A stretch of 64,000 bases of DNA, from positions 17,000,501-17,064,500 of the forward strand of contig OZ059896.1 in the NCBI GenBank assembly GCA_964057225.1. The letters are read 5' to 3'. This stretch comes from Auanema rhodensis. Taxonomy: Eukaryota > Nematoda > Chromadorea > Rhabditida > Rhabditidae. Of the stretch, positions 34,326-47,286 are shown piece after piece (the stretch's first letter is position 1; the number at the start of each line of letters is the position of its first letter). Both the position numbers and the translations under genes were made by a program. Under the pieces are notes generated by a model. It was not told where the DNA came from. It did not search any database and worked only from the letters and a program-made list of their open reading frames with translations.

Positions 34326-37300
34326 TTAAGTCAGAATATGTTGTAATTTTTCAAATATTGAGATTGAATTTATAGCATTCAGCATGGATGAGTGAGTTCC
34401 GGATATCTGTTGCACCTTGATTTCCGGACACCAACTGTAATTCGAATAAATATAATGTTTAAAATTAAAATATACTTTGTTAATATTAATATGCTAATAA
34501 AATATTTTTTTTTTAATTTAAATAATAAAATAAAAGATTTGAAAAATAATCAAAGTATTATTCAATTATAATTAGCATACAATAATAAAATAAATTCATT
34601 TTATAAACAACAATAATTGTGTTAAAGTTGAACTAACTCACTAACATCAAATAGTGGTTACATACTTACTATTCTTATACTTTGTTTCTCTTTTCGTTCT
34701 TTCCTTCTCTCTCCGTCTCTCTCTCTTCCCTCTCTCTCTCTCTCTTCATCTTTTTTTTCTGCGAAACCAATAAATTTTCAAAAACATTTTCAAGGTAAAA
34801 TACTTACTTTTTCCAAGATAGGTCAGTTCCATCAATAGATAATTGATATAATTCCATATTTGATTTGAAACTCAGCTGATGAATTCGAAGCATTTGTATC
34901 AAATCCCATGAATTTACAAGAATAGAATTCATTATGTCAGTGTTTAAGGTATCATCAATATATGATTGTAATGACTAAAAATCGGAAAATTGATTATTTA
35001 AATCTTATAATCTTGATCATACTAACCAGCTTATGCTCATCAAACGTCAACAATTGCAATTCTTCCAACCTTGATGTTGTATCAATCATAATGATTTTAG
35101 GATTTTGAAAATATTCTGATAAAGCTACTGCTAATGTACCTCCCATGGATGCTCCAATCAAAATGATATTTCCTTCGATTTTTGATGACATGTCATCGTA
35201 ATAGGCTTTGGCTAGACTATTCAAGTCAACAAAATATTTTCGATCTTTCGTTACAAAACTGAATGTATTTGGATGTTCAACACACAAAATTCGGCAATGT
35301 TTCCCATTTTTTATAAGAATATTAATCAAATGTCTATAAATAGCACATCCAGCAAACAATGAATGTATAAAAATGATTGTTTTCTGAACATTTGAAGAAG
35401 TTTTAACACAAGTTATATGTTTTTTAATTTGGATATCCTTCACTATGTTACAAACTTTCAACATATCCTCAAACTTTAAATTATTCAATAGATCTTCAAC
35501 ATCAATATTTTTGTTCTTCTGATTTATGAGATGGCAAATATTTACTAGAAGCATTGAATTGCCACCAACAAAAAAAAAATTCGATTGTTCATCAAAGTCA
35601 GTATGCAAGAGTATTTGTCTCCACCACGAAATCATTTCTGTTTTTGTGATTGTACATGAAACAAACTGAGGCTTATTTAGTCTATTTGAGGGTTCAATAA
35701 GATGCTTTAGAGGCTTATCTGATAAAAGATCTTGAATGTTGCAACAGTTTCCACTAGCATCTAATATTTCTAAAGCTTTTAAGGTTGAACCTCCATTTTC
35801 AAGAAATGATTTTTCATAATTTGAAAACCCATGACAAGCTAGAATATGGAGTATATCCTTTTGAGTATCATTCTTCTCTATCATATTCTTTATAGCTTGA
35901 ACATCAATCTTCAAGTTTGGAGTTAAGGGAAACTGTTTTAAGCAGAAAACATGTGTCGGAGTCATGTAAGACGGAAGATGCATCTTGAAAAATTCCAAAA
36001 TATTTTCCGAACTTAAGTTGGTTTGACATAAAACTGTCAAGCTTTGATTACTTTCTTCCCATATTGCTTTACAAAGACTAATAGAAGAATGTCGACATAA
36101 AACAGATTCAATATCCGACAATTCAACTCGATGTCCACGAATCTTAACCTGTAAATCCCGTCTTCCAATAAAAATTATATTTCCATCTTCAGTTTGTTTT
36201 ACAACATCTCCGGTTTTGTACCAAATTTTCTGATTGAATGAAAGTTTTGATGAAGAAGATGCGTTATTCAAGTAACCTCTCATCATACCCACACCCGAAA
36301 GAAGTAAGATGCCCTCAGAATCTATCGTACATGTAGTATTCTGAATTGTTTTTCCAAGGTTTTGTGGATTATCATTTCTTCTCATTAGTCGAGTTAACGC
36401 ATAAGCTGTTGTTTCGGTTGGGCCGTAGTTCTGGATAACATGTATTCCATAATCAATCGCTTTCGTGAGTAAGTTTCCTGGCAATTTTTCGGCTCCCACA
36501 ATCCAGTATCGAAGTTGTTGTAAAGTTTTGAAAGTTTCATCTTTAAATATAGATACAAGAGCTGGAAACAATAGACAGATTGTTATTCCATATTTGAAAA
36601 TAAGCTTTGTAAGCTGACGTGGTATAGTAGGATGGGCTCCTAGAATAAGACATCCACCGTTGCAGAAAGGCATCCAACTTTCCAAAATGCTATTATCATA
36701 TACGAATAACGTAGCCTGATAAACAACATCACGGGAATTTACAAAAAAGTTCTTAAAATATAAAAAATTAAATTTAAAACTTTGAAAAACTAACCTTGGT
36801 ACTACCATTCATCATATGAGCCATGGATTCCTGTTGAATACAAACTCCTTTAGGAGTTCCAGTAGTTCCCGAAGTATTGATGATATAACCTAGATCGTAA
36901 CCAACATTCTTATTCCAACAGCGAATATTCTCTTTCTTTATTGATTTTTCAATAGAAATATGTTTTAACTTTATGTCTTTCCTATATGTTCCAAGATATA
37001 CATAAATTTCTGAAGTTCTGGAAATAATTTCTGTGATCCTGCTCATTGGTAAATCATCTAGAATAGGCATATAACATGCTCCTGTAAGTAGGACTGCTTG
37101 AATCAAAATGTGAACTTCAAACGAATTATGTGAAATTATTGGAATAACATCGTCAGATCGAATAGGTTTTCCAGTAATTTCAATAAACTGTTGGCTGATT
37201 TTTCGAGAAATTACTTGAATTTTCTCTGTAATCTCTTTGTATTTGAAAGATTGTTCATCACAAGTAATGAATGCCGTATTATCAGAATAGGATTCAGCAT

Positions 37301-40300
37301 TTTTTTTCAAAATTTCATAAACAGTTAAATGTGGGAAATCCGATAAGTTTTGATAATCAGATACAGAACTTCTTATTGTTTTTGTAGTTTCAGTTGAACG
37401 ATCTAAAAACTTGTTGTTTTGAAACAGTAAATACGTGATTTCATGAAAGTTTCTTGCTTTCTTGATCTGTTCAAATACAATTTCCAATGATAGTTCATAT
37501 TCTAAATTGTCTACAAACTCAATAAACGACAACGAATTTCCACCTAATTCAAAAAAATTATCAGATTGTTGTATATTATCCAATTTTAAAATTTTCTGGG
37601 CAATTTCGAGTATTTTCGAGACTTCAGGGTTCAAAATTTTCGAATTAGGTTTGATTATATTAAAATCATTTTTTGATGAAAATTGATTAAGTAATTCATC
37701 TGCAAATTCTTCTAATGACTGTGAATTCATAATACATGTACGAATAGTCATTATATATTTATTTTTATATTTATCAATATCAATTTCTATAGGAAATTGT
37801 AAAACATCTGGTAAATCTGAAAGATCTACATCATTATCAAATTTTTCTTCAAGTGTATATCTGAAATTGATGTAAATTTCAAAAATTTGTTTCAACATTC
37901 GACAGTTTTTTACAATTTCTGTAAAAGGCAAATTCTTTTCCATTATTCTATCAACATTTTCCCCAATTTTCTTTAAACTATGTTGTGAAGAGATATTAAT
38001 AACTAAATTATTTAAGAAATAACCATACACATTTTGAACGCACTTGGGTCTGTTGATGTATGGAAAACCTATGTTTATCGAAGTTTTATTGAAACGTTTC
38101 TCATACAATATACTAAATTCTTTCAAAAAAACTGTAAAAGGTGATATAGATGTTGAACAAAGCATCTCAACACCAAAAGTTCTTTGACATTTTATGATTT
38201 CATGTGAGAGTTCTAAGTTGCAAATCAATAATTCATCACAACGTTCCAAATCAGAAACATGATTCTCAAGTAATTCAATCTTTTTTTGGTTATTCTTAGC
38301 TTGAATGTAGTGGATGTAAGTAAAGTTTTTCTTTTCCAGTTTACTTTCAAGATTTAAATCCTTTTCAAGTAAATTTGTTGTCCAAGCATCGGAGACAATA
38401 TGATGAAGCGATAAATACGCAAAAATCTGATTATTATTGTTCAAGAATATACAGCTAATTGGCTCAGAAGTTGTCACACAGCCCGTATTGTGAAAATTTT
38501 CGATAAAAAATTTCAAATTTGAGATTCGAACGATTTCAGGAGAAAAATATGTTTCAGTCATAGACAATACGACTTGTCGTGTTCCATCTTTGGTTTGCTT
38601 AAAGGTTGTCCGAAATTGCTGATTTATTTGAACAATTTGCAAGAATTTCTTATGATATTTTGAAATTTCAACTGAATCATTTAATTTTTTAATAAAAGGT
38701 AAGACGTAATTCTGTTTGTCTTTGGTTTGTGAGAGAAAAAACATCTGTTCCTGTTCAGAAGATAAAGGATAATACTCTTCCTTAATCGATACATCAGCTT
38801 GTTGAGAATGCTTCGTAACATTGTTAATACAATTCTGAAGAGTTTTTTGAAATTTTTCAAGAATACGATTAATAAACTGATGTGAGAATAAGCTTTGAGC
38901 ATAATCAATAATCAATTTATCTTTATGACTATCTACGAATATAGTCAATGGACATTTGACATATTTGCTTTTATAAGCTTTACAAGTCATAAATTCATTA
39001 TTATAACAAGAATAATTATCAAAAACAATCATTATATCATATAAATGTGTGTTTTTTGAAATATTTAATAAATCTTCATACGATATAAAACTATGAGATA
39101 TAGCTTCAATGATTACTTTGCTACAATACGATATATCATTTTTGAAATTGTTTGTTGATTTCATTAAAAGAATTGATGTATGAACAGCATAATCTATTAT
39201 ATTCTGATGTTTTTCTTGTCGAAAATTTACTGGAAAACCAATAGCCATTGGTCGTTTGTAAATGTTTTGAAAAATGTTTGCAAATATAGCCATTAGAACA
39301 TGAAAGGGTGTGAGCATGCTAGACTGCCATTCAGCTGATAATAGTTTTAAACTGTCATGGAATTTTGGTATCGTTAACTCAATTGTAGATAATGTTCTAT
39401 CAAATGTAGGAGAATATTCAGTAAAATTACTAAATTGACTGAACTGATAATCCCAGAATTGTGTATTAACTTGTTTCAGAGCTTCATATTGACTTGATTG
39501 CCATAGATGAAACTCAGCTAAGTTATCTCGTTCTAAAGAATTTCGCGACAGAACTTGTTGAAAATCTCGTAAAATTATATGAAATGAATATCCGTCAGAA
39601 ATTAAATGATTTAAAGATAAAATAAAACTATTTTCTTTAATATATTTGATGGAAAACAGAGAATTATCTGTATTTTCGGTATTTGACCATGGATTCTGAT
39701 AACATTCAGTACCTGAGAGAATCACTTTCTCAAAGTTTTTCTTTGTTTTTGTAAACTTTAAACGAAGTGAAATATGATGCATGATAATATAATTTATACT
39801 TTGAATTAACAAATTCTTTTCTAAACAACGTAAAAACTTAATTTCCAAGCTGATGTCGTATAAGAACTTATTTTCTATATTTTTGAATGATTTTAGTAAT
39901 GTTTTCTGATTTATAGTTGGTTGAATAAAATTACTAACATCAATTATATTATCATATTGTTTCACTTCTTCAAAAATATTTGAAGATTTTTGAAGAAAAG
40001 AAGATAATTCTCTAGGTGTTGGATGTTCAAATAAGATTTTCAATGGTAAATCTTTATTTAATTCTTCTCCAATTAAATAAAGTAGTTTAATTGAAAGTAA
40101 TGAATGACCTCCGTTTTGAAAAAAATTTGAATCAACTGTCAAATCAGCATTTTCTAGAATATCACAGTAGAATTTCAAAATTCTTTCTTCTAAATCTATT
40201 GATATTTCATGGTTAAGCGGCTCTTCTTTCAATTTACAATTGCTCAAGAAGCTCATGAAATCTTGTTCAAATTGAGCTACAGAATCTGAAGATATGATAT

Positions 40301-43300
40301 TCTTCGAATATTCGATTCGAAGTTGTAAACCTTGAGAAGAATTGAAAAAGATAAACGAAATATCAAAATGTGTATGTTGAGGTAATTTCATCTCAACAGT
40401 TACATCAATTTCATTCATTTTTGGAATTACTTCTAAAGATGTCGATTGATATGTGATGCAACTTCGTATAGCATCTGATGGAATATTGAGGAAATTGAGT
40501 ATATCAATCAGAGAATCAGATGAATGATTCATCATATCTAAAACTTCTTGTTTACAATATTTTATAAGTTCTATATTGGATGAAAATACTTCAGTAAATC
40601 CAATTGGTAAGGTTTCAGCAAAGAATCCAATAGAATTCATATTATTGCTCTCTCGATTGGATACAGTTACAGATGTCAAAATTGCAGATGTTTTCATCAA
40701 ATTTCTTATAGAATGAACTATTCCAGCCACTAAAATATGAAAAACTGAACACTCTATCTGATTTGAAATAATTTCCAATCTTTTCTCATATTTCTGTAGA
40801 CACACGATGAGATACGATGCTTCATTTACAATTTCTTTGAAATTACCTTGAATTGCTTTGGCGAAAGTTCTAAACTTAAGTTTCCAAAATTTTTTATCAA
40901 TTTCTGGATTGTTCTTTGGAAATGAATTTTCAAAATTATATGAATTTCCATCATATAAATTAGTTAATTGATCTACTAATATGGCTATACTTCTACCATC
41001 AACAATGATATGATGAAACCATATCACAAGCACATATCGAGATTTATCTTTTCTTTCAAAATTTACTTGAATAGTATCTCTAGTTGATGGTAAGATCAGT
41101 TCTTCATTTCCTAATGAATGAAAGCATTCAGTTCCACTTAGCTGTTCAACTATAAGATCTCCTCTACAAGATATGAACTGTTGTCGCAAACTAAAGTTAT
41201 TCAGTTTTGTTTGGTTTATAACTTGTTCAAGTTTCTTGACATTCAAATTTCCTGATAAGGTTAATTCAAGTTTAATTGTGTAAGCATCTGAATTCGTATG
41301 TAAGCTTTGTAAAAACCAAATTCTTTGTTGTGAAAGACTCATGGCCAAACATTTTTCAGATTTTACATCTTGTTTTTCAACTTTTTCATTATGTTTAGAT
41401 CGGTTTCGAATACGTTCAGAAATATCTCCAACAGTCTTATGCATCATAATATCCATCAACTTTACCGAAATTCCAAACTTTTGAAGATCCTGAATCATCA
41501 AAAGCGCCTTCAAAGAGTCTCCACCGTGGGTGAAAAAATTGGAATTTCTGTTAACATTTGATAAATTCAGATATTTTTTGAATAGACTTCCAATAAAAGA
41601 TTCAATATCATTCAATGTTTCTTTATCTGATTTTGAGTTAGAAGTTGCTGGCAGAGGCAAAGGCAATTTTGATTTGTCAACTTTTCCATTGGCATTTAAA
41701 GGAAATGTTTTCAGAAAAAATATAAGTTTTGGTACTGCATAGTCAGGTAATCTTTCTTTAGCTTTGATTATAATCTCATTTTCAGTTATATTATCCATTT
41801 TCGGTATTATATAAGCAGTAAGATGTTTGTTACCTGTAGTTTCTTGTGAAACAATCAAACAGGACTTAATTTCATCAAAAGTTGTGAAAAATTGTTGAAG
41901 CTGAAATATATATGATATAATAAATAATTTAAATAATACATACATCAGTAATATCAATAATTTGTCCGTTTATTTTTACTTTATGATCAAGTCTAAATAG
42001 ATAATTTAATTTTCCTTGTTGATATTGAACTATATCTCCAGTTTTGAACCTATTCTTGAGCTTTCCAAACTTTTTTCTATTTTCTATTTCATTATTGAAA
42101 TACCCTCTGAGAAATAAAGACTAATATATTATCTAATTCAAGCTTTATACCTGCAAAGCATATTCTTCAAATATAATTCTCCAATAAAACTTCTTGGAAG
42201 TAAGTTACTATTTAAATCTCGAACTTCCATTTCAAGATTATGATATGGCTGTCCAATATCTGATACTGAATCATTCTTTCGAAGTTTTCGAAATGAAGTA
42301 AATACGGTTTGTTCTGTTAAACCATATTCCTAAAAAACAATATTTTAAAAAAGAAATATAATATAAAGATTTAATATTACTTGCATAATATTAATATTCA
42401 TTTCTATTAAATTTTCTAAAGTATTAAGCTGTATAGGTTCTCCACCAAAATGAATTGATTCCAAACATTTCAAACACTTCAATTGTTCAGAAGAAATTGA
42501 AGATAGATAAGCCGGCATAATATAAGCATTAGAACATTTCTTAAGTTCATTTAGTTTTGGAATTTGCTCTGCTGCTAATACACATGAACTTCCGTTTGAC
42601 CAAATTTTAGTCAAGTCGGCAAAAAATATGTCAAATGCATAGTTAACAACCTGAAACTTGAGTTTGGATTTGAATGAATTTTACAGAAAAACCTGGTATA
42701 TAGTAGATCTGGAATTAATAAATAACTTCTTTGTATATTCACATGCTAAATTGCTATGTCCCTTTAGAGGAGTACAAACTGCTTTCGGAATTCCAGTACT
42801 TCCAGAAGTAAATGTCATATAACCCAAATCAGAAGATGCTAGTCTATTGAATTGATTCGAAGAAACGCTTGTGAAGGATTCTGATTCCGAGAAAACATAA
42901 ACATTTTCTTCATTCAAACGATCTTTTAAATCTGAACGATCCGTAATAACAATGCAACTTTTCATTTGTAAAACTGAGTCTACGATCCTATCAATTGGCC
43001 AATCGTAACTGATTGGAATTATTGTTAATCCACACATCCAACTTGAAATAATATTTTGAAGAAGTTCAATATTTCTATTGCAAATTAAGAAAATACTTCT
43101 CTCTATCGCTAATATTTCACCGTGAAATTGGAAGTACTCCTGAGATAGTTGTTGGGAAATAGATAAAGCTTTATCTTTTAATTCTATGAAAGATAGTTTA
43201 TCATTGCAATACTCAATTGAACTATTAACTGATTGATCTTCTTTTATAAAATTTTCAAACACAGTTGATTTAGGGAAATCACTTTTGTTTTTAAAAGAAT

Positions 43301-45589
43301 TATTAGAATCAATCTCTAATTCATATTGTGATATAACTGAGATTTCCGAAATTATGCGATGTATACCATGAGATGAAAGATTCTTCAAAATGAAAATGAA
43401 CTTGTTACTTAATTCAGTAATAAATTGATTTGAATATAAATCCGTTTGATATTCGATAACTATATTATATTGATTTTCTGGAGATTTTCCAAAATACCAA
43501 GTTTGCTCATATTTGGAAAAGTTATGATTCACAAAAGAGACATCATGATTATTTGAATCTGAATGATTATCTTGAACAAGAAGAACCTTAAAATGAATTA
43601 TATTAAATATATTATTATTGTTTCAAACATACCTGGAAAAGAGGTAATAACTCTACTCTATCGCCAGGTGATTGTTTAACTAAATCACGAAATGGTACCG
43701 TTGAATGGTTAATAATCTGGTGAATCTGCTGGGATATTCGAAGCAGAAAATCGTGAAAAGTTAATGAAGAATCGATTGATATGAACAGAGGCAATGTATT
43801 CACGAAGCAACCAATTATATCTTGACTTTCTTCATTCCGTACAGACACAGGGAAACCAATACAGAAATCACTAATTAGAGCAACTTTATGAATTAATAGA
43901 GAATAAATAGAAACGAATATAGAAAAATCTGAGCAGTTTGATGGCTCTCGAAGTTTTCTGATAAATTCTGTAAAAGATGCTGGTATTTCTACAATTTTAC
44001 GGCAACCGTGTGATGATTGCAGGTTTCGTCTTGGAAATTCGCTTATAATTTTTTCAGATTTATCACAAAATTTTGTGAGATTGTCTTCCCAATATTGCTT
44101 ATCCTTTTCTTTTATTTCAAAGTTGCACTCATAATACTGTTTACCTATCTTGATATTCTTCTTTTCCAACAAATATTTTAATTGTTTCATAAAAATTGAA
44201 ATTGAAATACTGTCAATAGCTACATGATGAAAATTGAAATATATTTTGAAGTTATGATCGGAATTTCTCAAAAATATTTTCAACGGAATATCAGTTAAGA
44301 TATTCATATTTGTATCAAAATCATTTAAATGTTGATTTATACAAGGTGAAAGAAAACATTCAGTTCCAGATAAAATTGTAAAAGGATAGGAACGTTCAGT
44401 CATACTGTTAAGCGAAGATTCGTAAATAATTCGAAGAATTTTATGATACATAATCAACTTATTAATATAATGAAATAAAGACTTAATAGAATATTGACTT
44501 TGTTGAAAATTTACAGAAAAACTTTCTAAAAACTGTCCTCTTTCATTTGAATATAATTCATTTAAAATCATAAATTGGATTTGTTGATATGATAATTCAT
44601 AGTTTATTTTATCATTCACCTTCAGTGAATTAGTACTATTCATTTCAATGGGTGATGAATGATGTCGATTACATATTGATTTGATATAACAATATAATCG
44701 AAATATTGTATCATATTCTGATGTTATACCAATTTCAATAGGAAACTCTTTCATTAGCAAAAGTTCTAATTGGGTTCGTTGAAGAGAATCCATTCCCATT
44801 CTGATAAATGTTTCATGCTCATTAAAGCTTTTTGTGGAAAATCCAACAATTTCAAAATATGGTAAGAAAAATCCTACATAATTAAAATCTGTTGCCTCCA
44901 AATAGGATGCTTTTAGCTGAGAAGATAATGATAATTCTTCAAAATGTATGTTCTCAACCTTTGCTATAATCATTCCATTTGAATTACAAACAGACAAACT
45001 CACAGAGCTATTACTTCTTTTTATACATTTAATCTCAATTGAACCACAACAGAAAACTGGTAGAATCACCTTATCAATGGATTGAATATGATTAACATCG
45101 ACCGGAAGTGACTTTTCTAACAATATTTTCATCAATATTATTAGGTGTTCATCTTTGAATATGTGATCCTCAGCCACCGAAATTTTTAGGACTCCCTCTT
45201 CATCCTGCTGATAATGGCTAACGACATCGTTAATATTGTCTGTTTCAAGAAGATCACATATAGTTGCAACATCAGTTGAGCATAGAGATAGTGGAGTTAT
45301 CTTATTATCTGAATTACTCATAAGTTCAATTTCTGTTGAAGTTAGGCTTTTGATATTGGCTGCTAAATAATAATTATCATAATATTTCCATAGATAACAT
45401 CTTCTAAAAATAAAAATAAATAAAATAGCAATATCTAAGTTACGTAACGTACTCATTTCTCTCTGGAAGATTACTCAAATCTGATGTTTTGGTTAAATTT
45501 TCTATCAAAAGTTGAAGAGAAAATGTATCAGACATTAATCTGGCATCAGATACGAACTGAATGAAATTATCCCAAAAATCATTATTCAT
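34326..45589 (-). CDS. nrps-1: multimodular non-ribosomal peptide synthetase, nemamide-synthetase type
   Basis: Ten exons: 45589-45453, 45403-43633, 43586-42693, 42650-42381, 42329-42151, 42106-41944, 41900-36795 (5,106 nt), 36751-35027, 34974-34808, 34434-34326. All junctions keep frame, giving 3,506 aa with no internal stop. Domains by residue: weak dehydratase-like segment 110-205; acyl carrier with GMDSL (Ser252); condensation C1 (HHVAIDS 438-444); adenylation A1 (SGSTGIPK 897-904, EYGLTEQ 1025, A10 Lys1211); carrier Ser1267 (GGDSL); C2 (HHIIVDG 1434-1440); carrier Ser1738 (GGHSL); C3 (NHLISDG 1902-1908); C4 directly after C3 (HHIVSDA 2304-2310); carrier Ser2594 (GGNSL); A2 (TSGTTGTPKG, NYGPTET, Lys near 3121); carrier with GGSTL (Thr3163 in the Ser place); carrier Ser3239 (GGNSM); thioesterase with Ser3375 (GASMGG), Asp3397 and His3485 (GTHSSM). 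In C. elegans the comparable NRPS-1 acts with PKS-1 to build nemamides. Product here unknown; orthology is inferred from architecture. Confidence 0.9.
34695..34748. repeat. (CT)n imperfect tract in the last NRPS intron
   Basis: CT-rich run (plus strand) inside the 373-nt intron between exons 34974-34808 and 34434-34326. It explains why this intron is the longest of the gene. Confidence 0.88.
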
Positions 45590-46005
45590 CTTTTATAACT
45601 ATAAAAGAATTATAACTAAAAAAAAGTAAGTATATATATAATATCTATAAAAAAGCAATATTCAAAGAGAATAGACAGAAAGAGAGGAAGAAACAAAAAT
45701 GAAGAATACTAGATTAGATACAAACATAATATAGATAGTAATTTGCTGATTGCTGCCAATTTCTGCTAAATAAGTTGTAATTACCCTTATTACAATTACT
45801 ATTATGGCAGAACTTTTAAAAATATTTATTTATAACAATATTTGAGACTAAAAACTTTTTTAAAATTGTTAAAAGTTTTACGCGAATTATCAAATGTTAT
45901 TTTCATTTAATACTGACAGAAGAAACAGTACGGTTGTAATATTTACATCATATATACAATTCATTTACAAATTCTTTATTATTAGTTATTATTATCCTTA
46001 CTATT

Positions 46006-46064
<59 letters not shown>

Positions 46065-46582
46065 GAATATATTCTCTTGATCACTGTGTAAATTTTTATT
46101 AAAGGTACTTGTAAACTGTATTTGAAATTTTACAAGGTCTTATTATTCTAAACACACAGCATTTTTATTATTAATTGTACAATGCTCGCAACTTTTTATA
46201 CATACGTTCAAGCATACGTAAATCATCATTATCATTTTAGAATTAATTTTAATTTTATTTTTTACATTGTTTTCTCAAATTTTTTTGATAAATCCAAGCA
46301 TTGAAATTACTGTGGCTAGGCGGCAGAAGTATTTTTGCTCCAATGCGAAAAATCTGCTCCAATGAGAACATTAAATTAAAACGGCGTACGCAGTATTCAA
46401 CTTTGAAGCTTTTGAAAAATTCTTTTTTTCTGTTATTTTTCTATTTGATAATGTCGATAATTTATTATTTTGTTGCAAATTGTTCATGTTTATAAAATTA
46501 TTGTTCGAACTTAATATATTTTCCCTAATATACTTCATTAACATGTTTAGGTTTATTCTGTGGCCAACCTCTTCCTTTTAAA
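45590..46582. other. divergent promoter region between NRPS and ctr-9
   Basis: About 1 kb between two divergently transcribed genes. It contains a (TTC)n-(TTA)n tract and no gene. A GC-richer patch, 46310-46400, with CTCCAATG repeated (46336 and 46352), lies 200-270 nt before the ctr-9 ATG and may be part of its promoter. CTCCAATGAG resembles an inverted CCAAT box. Confidence 0.5.
46004..46062. repeat. (TTC)n-(TTA)n compound trinucleotide repeat
   Basis: About eleven CTT/TTC units followed by about ten ATT/TTA units, in noncoding DNA between NRPS and ctr-9. Trinucleotide repeats are otherwise rare in the window. Confidence 0.92.
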
Positions 46583-47286
46583 ATGGCCACTATTTTATCA
46601 GCTCAAGAACGAGCCATGAGGAAAGATCCTCCAAAGAATTGTGTAGTTATTCCACTTCGAGATACTCTAGATGATGTAAGTTTTTTATTTTTTAAATTCT
46701 TTTTCCGTTTGATTGTTGAAGGGGGATCTTCTAGGCCTCAGCTCTTAAAACTCTGCGGAGATTTACTATAGAAGTTTGGAATTTAACCCAAAATTGGATT
46801 ACCTGTTCTCGTAATGCTACGAGCATACTTGAAGTCCTTGTTAACAATCGCTTAAAAATATTATATTCTCGTAATTCATACGCGTTTGATGAGTTTTCTT
46901 CGTCAAAATTATCAGACTTCGAGCGAAAAGAGGCCCTTTCCATTATAGTAGATCATGTAACGCTTATAAACAATGATATTGATAAACTCCAACGTATTAT
47001 CGATAAATTTGGAACTGCCTTGACTAGAACTAATGCATATAATGAATTGTATCCAAAAGCTGGTCCTCAAATAACTCATATCTTGACCACTCTTACTGAT
47101 TGTATTCCCGAAGTTATAGATATGTATGAAAAAGAACTCCAATGCAAGCGTGACGGCCTAACAGATATTTCTAAGTTTGAAAATTTCAATGTTTTTTCTG
47201 CTATATGCCTGTCCTTCAAATATGAGCCATTTGTTGATGAGAACTTGATAGCTAAACTTTATGCATTAGTGTCAACTGAAGCATAG
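46583..47286 (+). CDS. AIRIM/C1orf109-like protein sharing exon 1 with ctr-9 (nested in intron 1)
   Basis: The large first ctr-9 intron contains an uninterrupted 183-codon frame (46735-47286, TAG) that follows a GATCTTCTAG acceptor. A stop codon overlaps that acceptor and the first internal ATG is about 130 codons in, so a start must come from an upstream exon. Splicing from the ctr-9 exon 1 donor (46676) to 46735 is a 59-nt intron, the normal size here, and keeps phase 0, giving 214 aa. The sequence ([20 protein letters not shown], later [17 protein letters not shown]) resembles the helical AIRIM/C1orf109 ribosome-maturation family in length (human about 203 aa) and helix pattern; this match is by eye and tentative. 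A poly(A) signal follows 10 nt after the stop. What is certain is a long conserved-looking frame; the sharing of exon 1 is inference. Confidence 0.6.

Noticed and set aside
38700-39960. C3 of the NRPS as an epimerization domain
   Set aside because: The motif is NHLISDGYS and it is followed by IGFPVNFR, the condensation-type core; the epimerase hallmark motifs were not seen. Left as a condensation-type domain.
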